A stretch of DNA of 64,000 bases from Cannabis sativa (GCF_029168945.1 NC_083601.1:18132160-18196159), one strand, 5' to 3'. Counted from the stretch's first letter, positions 21,745 through 35,463 are shown. Numbers and translations are program-made. The notes: generated from the sequence alone by a model not told the origin.

Positions 21745-22783
21745 TGTTGGGTTTTGTGCCCTAAATAAAACCCATTTCATATAATCAGATTTACTTATTA
21801 ATAAATATCATAAATAACATTTTATGTTGAATGGTTCACATGATTTATTTCATGATTATATATATATAATGTATGAATTCTATTTAAGTCCAGAACATAT
21901 GAATTTGTTAATGATTATAGTGTTGTCAGCACAGTGGAATATAATCTTAATTATATGCTCGAAAGTTTATTCCATGATTTGTCAGAACATTAGATTTAGA
22001 CTGACATGGTATAATCAGCGATAGGTATTCTTACACCTTGGAAAAGTGTTATGTCCTTTCCAGGATATTGGCAAACTTTACCAGTATCGGATGTATGGAG
22101 TATACATCGGAAGGGACTGATATTGAACTTTGATTAGATATATTAGAATTTACCGTAATATCTATTCAATTCAATATCACCTGTTGATTTTAGATCAAAT
22201 GATCTTAATCCTAATATGATTAGGTTCAATCTCAAGAGTGTTATTTGTGTTCTTTGATTTATTAGTTAAGCCTACTTTTGGGTCAGGGTGATACGTACAT
22301 TTTGGGAACACGGTAGTGCAATTGAGTGGGAGAGCTAACATAAATATGGAATCTATAGCTTCTATCTGGCGAATAGAAAGTAAAGGATGATTTTCTTCGA
22401 GCTTAACCAAACGAAAATAAATGGTGGAGTACTCATTTCTCTTAACTGAAATATCATTTATACAGGGTTAAGTGTTTTAAGGATAAAATACATTGTAGGG
22501 TGTTACGGTAATTTAATCCATTTACAGTGTAAATCATCTATATAGAGGATCATTGATCAAATTAGGATTATAACAATGGATAACTAATGACGTATCTATA
22601 TCGTGGAACATATAGAGCGTTCTATATGACTGAGAGTGCAATTCCAAGTTCTAAGAGTGGATTCAATAAGGAATTAATAAGCTAGGGAATTTACTTGGTA
22701 AATTCGGTTCGACTTATTGGAAGCTCGGTTATATAGACTCATGGTCCCCATACTAGTTGAGACCATACTGCTTGTAAGACTCA
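21745..22783 (+). repeat. Second X element (X2), 5' LTR, truncated
   Basis: It again begins TGTTGGGTTTTGTGCCCTAA and follows X1 for 1,039 bp with few differences. The target duplication ATTCT is at 21740-21744 and 55538-55542. It ends abruptly at GACTCA where Gypsy A starts; the remaining roughly 0.8 kb of this LTR, and its primer-binding site, are not found in the window. Confidence 0.88.
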
Positions 22784-25145
22784 TGTAATAACCAAAATAT
22801 TCAGTTATTTTTTTTTTATTATTATGATGATCTAGAAATCTCGATGTGGAAATAGTGATTGCATAGAATAAATTAAATTCGTAAATAGAGTATTTTTAAG
22901 AGTTATATAAGATTTGTGTTAGTTTTTAAAATAACATGAAAATGAGTTATTATTGTTATTGTTGTCGTTGTTGATTGTTGTTGTTGATGTTGTTATTATT
23001 ATCTTATTTTTTGAAGATAAACATAGTTATATATTGGTAAAATTGAACTATTGTATTTTAAGTGTTTAAAATATATACTAGTAAGTGGCATAATGACCCA
23101 AGTCTTGGGCCATGTAGATTCGTCCAAGACTATATATATAAATGATAAGTGTTATTTGATTTAAATAAATAAATAAATAAAGAGATAGTATTGATATGTG
23201 TGACACCTTGTTGTTGAGGAGTAGTGATCTAAGTTACAAAATATAATAGGTATTAATTAGTGAAACACGTGCATGAGAAGCTAATGGGAGAATGATTCAA
23301 AATATGCATTGTTAGACCATAAATCTTGGGGTTAGTTGCTTGGAGTCACATCCTAAAGCTTTTGGGGAGTACACACGTGGGGAAGTTAAGTTTGAACTCA
23401 ACAAATAAGCCATTTGACCGAGCAAGGTCTTGGTTCGGCTTATACGAGAGAGTTTTTCTCTTCAATAACAAATGTTGACCAAGTATGTTGGGAAGTTAGG
23501 AAGTTTATTCATTTATTAATTTATTTTAAATTTTAACTTAGGTTAGCTAGAGGCCTATATATAGAGCTTTAGGTATTCATTCTTCACTCATTACTCATTA
23601 CTTAAGCTATCACCTATCAAAGATTACCCTCTCTTTCTCATCTCTTGCTACTACTCCCTATTTCGTCTTTTATGCCATAATATTCATTGATTATTACCTC
23701 ACCCCACCATCAATACCATCATCCTTCATCATTTTCTTTATCATCATTTTTACAATTTCCTTTTTATCATTTCACCATCCTCTCAAACACTATTCCCAAC
23801 CAATTATTTCATCTCCATCATTCTTGTCATACTCACATATCACCACTACCAACCTCTTACTTATTTATATATATAGATACTCCACTATTATTTACTTATA
23901 TATATCAACATCACCACCACCATTATTTTCCTACCAGATTTTCTTTTTAATCTAAGGTATCATTCTATAATTTTTGATTTGTAGATTCAATGTTAAGGTC
24001 TCGTATATATATATATTTATATATACCTTTGTAATATGTTCTAATTAATAAATATGAAATTTAGGTTTTTCATAAGATAATTTTTGATTCTCAAGGATCA
24101 CTTTTGCAATCAAGTTAGGATCTCCACATTCGAGGTAAGAAAATTAAGTAGAAAAATATAAGTTTTTTGTATGTAATAACATTCATAGAAAGAGTGGGAA
24201 TAGTAAAAGAGAAGTTAACTAAGGTCTTCTGCGTGACTCTTTATTGTTTGTTATTTAATGTACTGTATAATATATATTTAAATAATATGTTTATAAGATT
24301 CATGTTATTTATGTATGTTTACAGTATTAGAGCATGGCCATTGCTAAAGGTATATATTTAAATAATATGTTTATAAGATTCATGTTATTTAAGTATGTAT
24401 ATAAATAGTGTGTTTATAAGATTCACATTATTTAATTATGATTGTTATGTTGTTTAAATAATGTATAGTAGTTTGCCATTATTTAAATTAGATAGATTAT
24501 AGTTTATGTGACATGGTTTGACCGAGAAGATAATGGTTAAATACTTGACTGTTGGGTCTATATGGTAGATAGGGGCCATTTAGTAGTGGGTACGATTTTA
24601 CTGAACCCAGCCCTCCGCCATTTAGTCCAATAGCTCGAGTTTATTTGCCAAAATTGGACTCGGGCGTAATCATTATTATGTGATTTAGCTTAGAACCTAA
24701 TTATTAGTGACTAGTGATATGATTAAGTTTATGTTTTGCTATCTGCCTAAATATTTGCATGTGCATTTTAATTAAGTTTTGTTTTTATTTATGTGACTAC
24801 CTGACACACATTTCCTTACTGAGTTTAGTAGCTCACCCTTATCAAATTACCATGTGCAGACCAAGGTAACTGAAAGTTTAGAAAGCCGGTGGCGAGTGGA
24901 ACTTTGGATGCTTGTGCGTGTGAACTCGCTGAGGGCCATATAACTGCGGGCGGTCTAGGGCGCTCTATTTATTTATTTACGTTATTAAACTTATGTCGCA
25001 ATTATTTTAGTTATTAATTATTATGTCTTTTGTACGAAAACTGGCCAGTTGTGAACATTTTTAAGTATTAAATAAAAATGCGACATTATAATTTTCCGCA
25101 TTTAACGCTTAAAATTAGTATTTTTATAAAAGTACGGGCGTTACA
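22784..25145 (+). repeat. Gypsy A 5' LTR
   Basis: TG...CA bounded, about 98 percent alike to the 3' LTR by eye, with differences in short TTA and AAAT microsatellites. A TATA-like TATATATAGAGC lies near 23560. Short open frames inside (for example near 23690 and 24170) are repeated in the other LTR and have no domain. Confidence 0.9.
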
Positions 25146-25680
25146 GTTTGGTATCAGAGCCACAGTTATATCGGTCCCGAACGTTCTCACGAGTTACACA
25201 CATCAGCCAAAAAGTTTCCGCTTGCCACCAAGTAAGTCCATTATATATGCTTGCATTTTATGTGTATTTTTTTTTTTTTTGTAATTTCTAAACTGGCATT
25301 TTACTTAAAAAAAAAAAAAAAACCTTAGTACCAATATCCAAGTTTGGGTACTACATATGAAATATTTTTTTAATACATATAAATATATTTCAAGTTAGTT
25401 TAAAATAAAATTTTTGGGTGAAATTTTAGAACTTGATGTTAGATAGCACCATATGACTCTTGGAAAAAAAAAATCATAGAAATTTTTCTTTATGTAACCA
25501 TATAAAAAAAATGCGTGTCTTATTATTTTATGTGATTATTTATTTTATCTTTGAATAAATAGAAATTATTTGTGAACTAGTTATGTAAGTATGGGCATTT
25601 TTTTTGAAAATAGAGATATCTTATTTAAGTTTATCTTCTTTTTGAGATTCTTAGAAACAAACAAGGAACATTAGGAAATA

Positions 25681-27300
25681 ATGTCTCCAAGAAGATCAGT
25701 TCGAATCAACGGTAATAGAAACATCCACGTGGATGCAACTCCAGCACCCGCAAGGGGCGGAGGCCGAGGTGATGGTCGACGCGGAGGCCGACGTGGAGGC
25801 CAAAGCGGTAGGGGAGGTAGACAAGGAGCATCGGTAGCACCGGTAGATGAAGTAGCACTCGAACAACAACAAGCACCTCCCAATGCTCAAGCTGAGATAC
25901 TCCGAGAAAACGCTCGTATACGTGAGGAGCTAACTCAAGAAATTGCAAGGCTACGAGCTCAGAATGAGGAGTTATGCCGGAATCAAAATCCACCTGTTAG
26001 ACACCTAGCTCTTCAACCAGCTGCAGTGAATCCAGAACCAATACAACGTTTTGAACCTGTGTACGAGCGATTCAGGAAACAACAACCACCAATATTCAAT
26101 GGGAGCTCGGACTCACTTGAAGCTGAGGAATGGTTGCGCTCAGTGGAGTCCATATTGGAATATATGGACCTCAATGATAGGGAAAGAGTATCCTGTGCTG
26201 CCAGCCTACTTAAAAAGGATGCACGGATCTGGTGGGAAGTAGTAAGACAGAGTCGCAACATAACAAGTATGACCTAGTTGGACTTTTTTGATGTGTTCAA
26301 CAGGAAGTACTACAGTGCCGCCATACTGGCTGCAAAAGAAGATGAGTTTATGAATCTGAGGCAGAACAATCTCATTGTCACGGAGTATGCTAGGCAATTC
26401 GACCGTCTGGCAAAGTTTGCACAAGAGATCGTACCAACCGAGGCCCTTCGGGTCAAAAGGTTCTTGAAGGGGATGAACCCCATGATAAAAAAAGATGTGA
26501 AAATCATGGTGGGGACCAACACAGTTTATGCTGAGGTGTTAGAAAAAGCTCTCGAAGCTGAGTTGCTCGAAAATGATATAAAGAAGGAGAATGCTGCTAA
26601 GTGGGAAGCCCGAAGAAACAATGGAGGAAATCAAGAGAATAAGAGAAAACACGAGGGAAATCACGGTAATGATCGTGATAAAAAGGGGAAAGCAGTGGTC
26701 CAAAATAACAACAATGGGGTGAAAAGGTCTTATGTAGAATTCCCAATTTGCCCCACATGCAATAGAAAACATCTTGGGGAGTGTAAGATGAAGTCAGGGG
26801 TGTGCTACAATTGCGGGCAGCCAGGCCATCTGAAGAAAAATTGCCCAAAGGGACAAAAGAAGGAGAACCAAGCCGCTCCTGCTCGAGTGTTTGCTCTCAC
26901 CAGAGGAGAAGCGGCCACAAGCAACACTGTTGTCTCAGGTCAGGTTTCTATTTACGGATTGCCTTGTAATGTTCTCTTTGATTCTGGAGCCACTCATTCT
27001 TATATAGCTACTAGGTTAATTGATAGTATAGATAAGCCATGTGACCTACTTAGATGTGGTATTGTGACGGAATTACCCTCGGGAGAAATCATGCTATCAA
27101 CAAGAAGAATGTGAGATGTACCTATCATAATCGAAAGCAAAGAACTCATCGGTGACCTAATAGAGTTGGGAATGAAGGAATATGATGTTATACTTGGGAT
27201 GGATTGGCTATCTAGTCACGGTGCGACAATCAATTGCCGAAAGAAACTGATCGTTTGTGAAACAAAGGCTGGGGATCGTTTATATTCAAGGGTGACAAGC
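25681..27300 (+). pseudogene. Gypsy A gag-protease with two stops and a frameshift
   Basis: From ATG 25681 the product has a basic Gly/Arg-rich N-terminus, a coiled region, the Retrotrans_gag domain (AEEWLRSVESILEYM, KKDARIWWEVV, AAKEDEFMNLRQNN) and a CCHC knuckle CYNCGQPGHLKKNC. The aspartic protease motif [11 protein letters not shown] follows in the same frame, as in chromoviruses. A TAG at 26275-26277 replaces an expected Trp codon (MTxLDFFDVF). A TGA lies at 27112-27114. Past about 27275 the frame changes, since the pol frame is shifted relative to gag. The element cannot make a normal gag-pol. Confidence 0.9.
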
Positions 27301-30300
27301 TAGCCCTAGGGACTCCATTAATCTCTTCCCTGAAAGCTAGTCAGCTAATGAAGGCGGGATGCATGGCATTCTTGGCCAGCGTAGTGGATCGAGCAATAGA
27401 GACGCAACTAAATGTGGAGAATGTGCACATAGTCTGTGAATTTCCAGAGGTCTTTCCAGAAGATCTACCGGGACTACCTCCAGACAGAGAGGTGGAGTTC
27501 ATCATCGAATTAGCCCCAGGGACTAATCCAATTTCAAAGGCTCCATACAGAATGGCACCTAATGAGTTAAAAGAGCTTAAAATGCAACTACAGGAGCTCT
27601 TAGACAAAGGGTTCATTAGACCGAGTTACTCACCTTGGGGTGCACCGGTACTCTTCGTCAAGAAGAAAGATGGAAGTATGAGGATGTGCGTGGACTACCG
27701 TGAGCTCAACAAGGTGACCATCAAGAATAAGTACCCTCTGCCAAGGATTGACGATCTCTTTGATCAATTGCAAGGCTCGGCTGTGTTCTCAAAGATAGAT
27801 TTAAGATCTGGGTATCACCAGCTGAAGGTCCGGAAGGAAGATATACCCAAGACAGCATTCAGAACACGGTATGGACACTATGAGTTCTTAGTAATGTCTT
27901 TCGGACTAACTAACGCCCCAGCAGCCTTCATGGATATGATGAATAGGGTGTTCAAGGAGTACCTAGATAAGTTTGTTGTTGTATTCATTGATGACATTCT
28001 TATCTACTCCAAAACCGTGGAGGAACATGAGGAACACCTGAGGATGACTCTAAGCCGACTTAAGGAGAACCAACTATATGCCAAATTCAAGAAATGTGAA
28101 TTCTGGTTAGAGAAGGTGGCATTCCTAGGCCATATAGTTTCCAAAGAAGGAGTCGAGGTGGATCCTACAAAGATCGAAGCGGTCAAGAACTGGCCAACAC
28201 CTAAGACTGCAAGTGAAGTAAGAAGCTTCTTGGGTCTAGCTGGTTATTATAGACGCTTCGTTGAAGGATTTTCCAAGATCGCAACTCCTCTAACCAACTT
28301 GACTCGAAAGACGCAAAAGTTTGTTTGGTCAGAAAAGTGTGAGGGTAGCTTCCAAACACTTAAGGATAAACTAATAACAGCCCCTGTATTATGTGTTCCC
28401 AATAACAAGGATAAGTTTGTGGTGTACTGCGATGCATCAAAACAAGGGCTGGGATGCGTGCTGATGCAAAATGACAAAGTAGTAGCGTATGCCTCAAGAC
28501 AACTTAAGGAGTATGAACAGAGGTACCCAACACACGATCTGGAGTTGGCAGCAGTAGTTTTTGCGCTAAAAATATGGAGGCACTATCTCTACGGGGAGAA
28601 ATGTGAAATTTATACCGACCACAAGAGCCTGAAGTACTTCTTTACGCAAAAGGAACTCAACATGAGGCAGAGGCGATGGCTAGAGCTTGTTAAGGACTAT
28701 GATTGTGAAATCCACTACCATCCAGGGAAGGCCAACGTAGTAGCAGACGCGCTAAGTAGACGCAGTTATGCCAGCTTGGCAATACTGGCACAAATGGAGA
28801 AGCCCCTACAACAGGAACTCCAAAGAAGTGGTATAGAGATCATTACACAAAAACTAGCTAGCCTAACCATTGTCTCAACGCTGCTACAGGAACTTAAAGA
28901 TGCACAGATTGTTGATGAGTTCTTACAAAAGAAAAGAGCAGGCTTGCCAGAGAAAGAGGCAGAAAATTTCTCCGAAGGTACAGACAGCATGTTGAGGTAT
29001 AAGGGAAGAGTGTGTGTAGCCAACGACAAAGAGCTTAGAAGAAAGATCATGATGGAAGCACACACTACACCCTACTCAATGCATCCAGGGTCAACCAAAA
29101 TGTACAATGACTTAAAAACCTTGTATTGGTGGCCAGGGATGAAGAAGGATGTAGCTGAATTTGTAGCTAGATGCCTCACATGTCAACAAGTTAAGGCTGA
29201 ACATCAAAGACCAGCAGGGATGTTGCAACCCCTGGAAATCCCTGAATGGAAGTGGGAAGATATAGCCATGGATTTTGTGACAGGACTACCTCGAACAACC
29301 AAGCAACACGACTCAATTTGGGTAATTATAGATAGACTCACAAAGTCAGCACACTTTGTTCCAGTAAAGTCTACTTACAACGCAGAGCAGTACGCTGACT
29401 TGTACGTACAGGAGATATTGAGGTTGCATGGAGCTCCAAAGACGATAGTCTCTGATAGAGGTTCAGTATTCACGTCCAAGTTCTGGGAGAGTCTACATAA
29501 GGCAATGGGGACGCGATTGAAATTAAGTACAGCATTTCATCCCCAAACAGATGGACAATCTAAACGCACCATCCAAATACTCGAGGATATGCTTCGAGCG
29601 TGTGCACTGGACTTCACTGGCTCGTGGAGCAAGTATTTACCCCTAATGGAGTTCTCCTACAATAATAGTTATCAAGCCACAATCGGAATGGCACCATATG
29701 AGATGTTGTATGGACGAAAATGCAGGTCACCGCTTCACTGGGATGAAGTTGGAGAAAGACGCTATTTAGGTCCTGAAGCAGTAAGAGAAGCTTCAGAAGC
29801 AGTTGAAAAGATACGGCAAAGGATGCTCACCGCCCAAAGTAGACAGAAAAGTTATGCAGATCTGAAAAGACGGGAGGTTGAGTTTTCTATAGGGGACTTA
29901 GTGTTCTTGAAGGTATCACCTATGAAGGGGATTATGCGTTTCGGAAAAAGGGGAAAGTTAAGCCCAAGATTTATAGGTCCTTTTGAGATACTGGACAGAG
30001 TTGGTCAGGTAGCTTACCGTTTGGCCCTACCGCCAACATTAGCAGAAACACATAATGTTTTCCACATTTCTATGTTACGTAAGTATGTACCTGATCCGAC
30101 ACATGTGCTTAAATACGAGAACTTGAACTTGCAGCAGGACATGAGTTATATGGCACGCCTTGTGCGCGTGATAGAAAAAGGAACAAAAGTCTTACGAAAT
30201 AAGACTATACCCTTAGTCAAAATCTTGTGGAGTGATAGTTCTGATAGAGAAGCGACAGGGGAGTTGGAGAAGGACATGCATAATCAGTACCCCGAGTTAT

Positions 30301-30314
30301 TTTCAAGTAAGTAA
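27301..30314 (+). pseudogene. Gypsy A reverse transcriptase-RNase H-integrase-chromodomain
   Basis: An open frame of almost 1,000 codons encodes RT ([28 protein letters not shown], catalytic FIDDILIY near 27984), RNase H ([26 protein letters not shown]) and integrase with its zinc finger ([18 protein letters not shown]). The core has MDFVTGLP and [13 protein letters not shown], and a C-terminal chromodomain follows ([15 protein letters not shown]). The third catalytic residue of the D,D-35-E triad is lysine: codon AAA at 29562-29564, exactly 35 residues after the second Asp, where Glu is expected. The chromodomain also has Gly for the usual Trp in EATxE. The frame is open, but the integrase is predicted inactive. 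Confidence 0.92.
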
Positions 30315-30349
30315 ATTTCGAGGACAAAATTCCTTTAAGGAGGGTAGAT

Positions 30350-32713
30350 TGTAATAACCAAAATATTCAGTTATTTTTTTTTATTATTATTATGATCTAG
30401 AAATCTCGATGTGGAAATAGTGATTGCATAGAATAAATTAAATTCGTAAATAGAGTATTTTTAAGAGTTATATAAGATTTGTGTTAGTTTTTAAAATAAC
30501 ATGAAAATGAGTTATTATTATTATTATTATTGTTGTCGTTGTGGATTGTTGTTGTTGATGTTGTTATTATTATCTTATTTTTTGAAGATAAACATAGTTA
30601 TATATTGGTAAAATTGAACTATTGTATTTTAAGTGTTTAAAATATATACTAGTAAGTGGCATAATGACCCAAGTCTTGGGCCATGTAGATTCGTCCAAGA
30701 CTATATATATAAATGATAAGTGTTATTTGATTTAAATAAATAAATAAAGAGATAGTATTGATATGTGTGACACCTTGTTGTTGAGGAGTAGTGATCTAAG
30801 TTACAAAATATAATAGGTATTAATTAGTGAAACACGTGCATGAGAAGCTAATGGGAGAATGATTCAAAATATGCATTGTTAGACCATAAATCTTGGGGTT
30901 AGTTGCTTGGAGTCACATCCTAAAGCTTTTGGGGAGTACACACGTGGGTAAGTTAAGTTGGAACTCAACAAATAAGCCATTTGACCGAGCAAGGTCTTGG
31001 TTCGGCTTATACGAGAGAGTTTTTCTCTTCAATAACAAATGTTGATCGAGTATGTTGGGAAGTTAGGAAGTTTATTCATTTATTAATTTATTTTAAATTT
31101 TAACTTAGGTTAGCTAGAGGCCTATATATAGAGCTTTAGGTATTCATTCTTCACTCATTACTTAAGCTATCACCTATCAAAGATTACCCTCTCTTTCTCA
31201 TCTCTTGCTACTACTCCCTATTTTGTCTTTTATGCCATAATATTCATTGCTTATTATCTCACCCCACCATTTATACCATCATCCTTCATCATTTTCTTTA
31301 TCATCATTTTTACAATTTCCTTTTTATCATTTCACCATCCTCTCAAACACTATTCCCAACCAATTATTTCATCTCCATCATTCTTGTCATACTCACATAT
31401 CACCACCACCAACCTCTTACTTATTTATATATAGATACTCCACTATTATTTACTTATATATATCAACATCACCACCACCATTATTTTCCTACCAGATTTC
31501 CTTTTTAATCTAAGGTATCATTCTATAATTTTAGATTTGTAGATTCAATGTTAAGGTCTCGTATATATATATATATAGTTATATATACCTTTGTAATATG
31601 TTCTAATTAATAAATATGAAATTTAGGTTTTTCATAAGATAATTTTTGATTCTCAAGGATCACTTTTGCAATCAAGTTAGGATCTCCACATTCGAGGTAA
31701 GAAAATTAAGTAGAAAAATATAAGTTTTTTGTATGTAATAACATTCATAGAAAGAGTGGGAATAGTAAAAGAGAAGTTAACTAAGGTCTTCTGCCTGACT
31801 CTTTATTGTTTGTTATTTAATGTACTGTATAATATATATTTAAATAATATGTTTATAAGATTCATGTTATTTATGTATGTTTACAGTATTAGAGCATGGC
31901 CATTGCTAAAGGTATATATTTAAATAATATGTTTATAAGATTCATGTTATTTAAGTATGTATATAAATAGTGTGTTTATAAGATTCACATTATTTAATTA
32001 TGATTGTTATGTTGTTTAAATAATGTATAGTAGTTTGCCATTATTTAAATTAGATAGATTATAGTTTATGTGACATGGTTTGACCGAGAAGATAATGGTT
32101 AAATACTTGACTGTTGGGTCTATATGGTAGATAGGGGCCATTTAGTAGTGGGTACGATTTTACTGAACCCAGCCCTCCGCCATTTAGTCCAATAGCTCGA
32201 GTTTATTTGCCAAAATTGGACTCGGGCGTAATCATTATTATGTGATTTAGCTTAGAACCTAATTATTAGTGACTAGTGATATGATTAAGTTTATGTTTTG
32301 CTATATGCCTACATATTTGCATGTGCATTTTAATTAAGTTTTGTTTTTATTTATTTGACTACCTGACACACATTTCCTTACTGAGTTTAGTAGCTCACCC
32401 TTATCAAATTACCATGTGCAGACCAAGGTAACTGAAAGTTTAGAAAGCCGGTGGCGATTGGAACTTTGGATGCTTGTGTGTGTGAACTCGCTGAGGGCCA
32501 TATAACTGCGGGCGGTCTAGGGCGCTCTATTTATTTATTTACGTTATTAAACTTATGTCGCAATTATTTTAGTTATTAATTATTATGTCTTTTGTACGAA
32601 AACTGGCCAGTTGTGAACATTTTCAAGTATTAAATAAAAATGCGACATTATAATTTTCCGCATTTAACGCTTGTAAATAAAATTAGTATTTTTATAAAAG
32701 TACGGGCGTTACA
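30350..32713 (+). repeat. Gypsy A 3' LTR
   Basis: Starts TGTAATAACC after the polypurine tract and ends TACGGGCGTTACA. It is followed directly by family Z LTR sequence (AAATTGGTTATTTG), which corresponds to position 37166 in the complete Z LTR. Confidence 0.9.
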
Positions 32714-33733
32714 AAATTGGTTATTTGTTTCTTGATAAAAATTTTAGATCATCGAATAAGATTTCGAACGATACAAAAATCTCTAAAAACGGATCAATAT
32801 CAAGAGAGATATCATCACTTTACTGAAACTTGTTTTTTCTGAAAACGAAAAATATAATAGGTCCGAACCCTAGATAACATTTAGCATTATTGAGTAAGAA
32901 AATATTTCATACCTCTTCACAACTTTCTATTTGATGTCTCAAGCCTGCAAGCCTTGATTATAAATCCAAAACTTTAAGAATGAAGGTAGAAAATAAGAAG
33001 AATTGTGGAAGGTTTGAGATGAGCAACCATGAAGAAGAATGAGGCTTTGACTAATTGGTTTGGAGAGGAAAAATAAAACTATGATAGTTTAGGGTATAAA
33101 AAGATTATGAGATATCGTATTCTGATAGGTTTAGGTTAACTAAAAAATAATAATATATAATAAAATGCTAAAATATTATGAAATCAACAAATATCTAATT
33201 TTTAAATTTTAAAAGTAAGTCCTTTATCTCGTAACTTTAGGTTCAGTTTTCACCTACAAAACTTCCGAATTATGATATAACTATTTCTACAAAATTTATA
33301 GATCTTTGAATTATCTTTCCAACGCCACTAGAATCACCTCAATCGGAGCTCTAAAACTTTAGATATGATCATTTTAGTAAAATAGTTTTTAATCCTGCGA
33401 ATTTATCCAAACCTACGAATTTTTTTAACATTAATTCCATTATAATGTTATTTAATGCACTTCATACAATAAATTAAACCCACTAAATAATGTATAAAAC
33501 TCTAATAGACTTTGATATTGGGCTTTAATTGAGTAATTATCCTATTTCGTAAAAACACCTTAATTTTACCTTGACACTTACTATAATTTCAACTATGTTT
33601 AGAAATCTATCAATACTATTCTAAGCAATTATCTCTATTCACTATTAGTAGAAATAAATAAAATACTTATTCTCATACAAAGTGTATAACAAATAAAATT
33701 TAAAATATATGTATATTTTTATCGGGTATTACA

Positions 33734-35463
33734 TTCTACCCTCCTTAAAGAAATTTCGTCCTCGAAATTTAACTACCAAATACACGAGGGACTTCATGTT
33801 TGTCACCACTTACTACATGACCTCCTTATCTACCATATGGACCCAACAAATATGTAGTTAACTTTTATCTTATTGGTCAAACTACAACACATATAACATA
33901 TACATCCTAATTTAAATATTGTTATTCCTTTATACATTACTTAAATAACAAAACATACTCCATCACAATAACTTATATATACGTGCTTTAAATACATAAA
34001 TTTTGCAATAACATGCTCGTAATTTTATAAAAAAAACTCTTCTCTTATGAACATCCTTATATGCCACTTGAGAACACATTATACAATACAAAAATAACAA
34101 ACAACAAGGAGTAGGGTAGAAGAACTTATGCAAACTTCTCTTTAATTGTTCCCATTCTTTCATTGAATGTTAATTTTTTTTTAACTTAATTTCCTCCATA
34201 AAGCTACAATTCCGTTATTATAGTTTCGTAGCATAATTATTAAGAATGTTGCCCTACACATAACGATCCAATATATCATCAACAAACCGATGTCATTCAA
34301 CAGACCATATGTCTTCTATAAATTACATAAACTACATGTAAGCTAAAGATCGTTTAAGGTCTTCTTACACATGCGAGCTAGCCAATATATAGGCTTAGAA
34401 GCACACAAGTTAACATACTCTCAGGAATGAGCTACATGCATATCACTATAAAAGAAACATTTACTAATCCATCCAACTAATGAAATAGGAATAAAATTTA
34501 CTATCAAAATCACTCTTTCTAAGAATAACACGAGAACAAAATCACTTAATCCAATTCTCATATACATTTTTCTTTTACTCGCTTAATCATATACCATTAG
34601 TAACGCCCCCGCTTCAAGTCTCCATTGGGCCCTTACACCCACAGAATGAATGACTCTTATACACGAGTACGCTACTCTGGCTACTGGTAGTACCAATCAA
34701 TCCATTTAAGCCCTCTTCAACTGTGTAGTCCCATACCTACACAGCCTCAGAATCATCACACTTGACCTTCCCCAAGCGGTGTGGGATTGCACAGCTTACC
34801 CGGTATATTCCCTTACGAATCACGGGACTACTGACTGTCACAATCTGTTCTTCTATTATAACCTTAATGATTAGATTTCACCCTTAACCAAAATTCAACT
34901 TAATTATTTCTAATAAAAGAGTAGAGCTTAAAATTATCTATCCATTAACACTTAAAAAAAATCAAACTTAAGAACGTACCAATAGTTATATATGTCTAAT
35001 TTATTAAACCTGAAACATACACTCTCGTTAGAAATACTAATATAACAACTAAATTCCTTTTTTTTTCCTAACATACTCTATTCCAATCTGCTTATAACAC
35101 AATTTCTTTTGAAAAATACTCTTCTTATGCTCCTTATTTATGAAAATAAGTACAACTTATCAAAAATCAAACTTAAATTACGTAATATAGCAATACCTTG
35201 AAACATTTTCTTAAAAAAAAATTTTCTTCCAAAAATATCTCATTGATCGAATCCTACCCATGAAATTTTAAGACATATTCTTCTAAACACAAAGAAAACT
35301 TCCAGTTACACTGAAGATGTAACGCAACATAAAATATGTAAAACTAACATGAACATATTGACAAAAACTTACAGTACAGTGAGTCGAGCTCGTCTCGTGG
35401 CAATGAACTTTACATGTTAGGGTCAACCACATCCTTTAGGACCGTATTGCTCTGATACCATAT
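33734..35463 (-). other. Family Z internal region, non-coding
   Basis: It lies between a partial left LTR and a complete right LTR. No gag or pol homology is seen on either strand. It retains the two sites needed for replication: primer-binding site at its right edge and purine tract at its left edge. A more GC-rich patch near 34600-34860 is of unknown origin. The left 0.71 kb is repeated almost exactly at 38189-38898. Confidence 0.75.

Larger units (their letters stand above)
22784..32713 (+). mobile_element. Gypsy A, Tekay-like chromovirus, no matching target duplication
   Basis: A 9.9-kb element with complete-looking LTRs at 22784-25145 (2,362 bp) and 30350-32713 (2,364 bp), both starting TGTAATAACC and ending GGGCGTTACA. 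The primer-binding site TGGTATCAGAGC (25149-25160) fits initiator-Met tRNA, and a polypurine tract AGGAGGGTAGAT precedes the 3' LTR. Pol order is protease, RT, RNase H, integrase, chromodomain. The five bases on the left are ACTCA (family X LTR); on the right AAATT (family Z LTR). The two flanks belong to different host repeats, so this is probably a recombinant of two copies. Confidence 0.92.

Noticed and set aside
23687..24361. Small frames in the Gypsy A LTR (again at 31247-31923)
   Set aside because: Present in both LTRs, low-complexity His/Ser/Phe content, no domain.
33963..34163. 66-residue minus-strand frame, repeated at 38418
   Set aside because: It lies in the duplicated Z internal region; identity comes from the duplication and no family is recognised.
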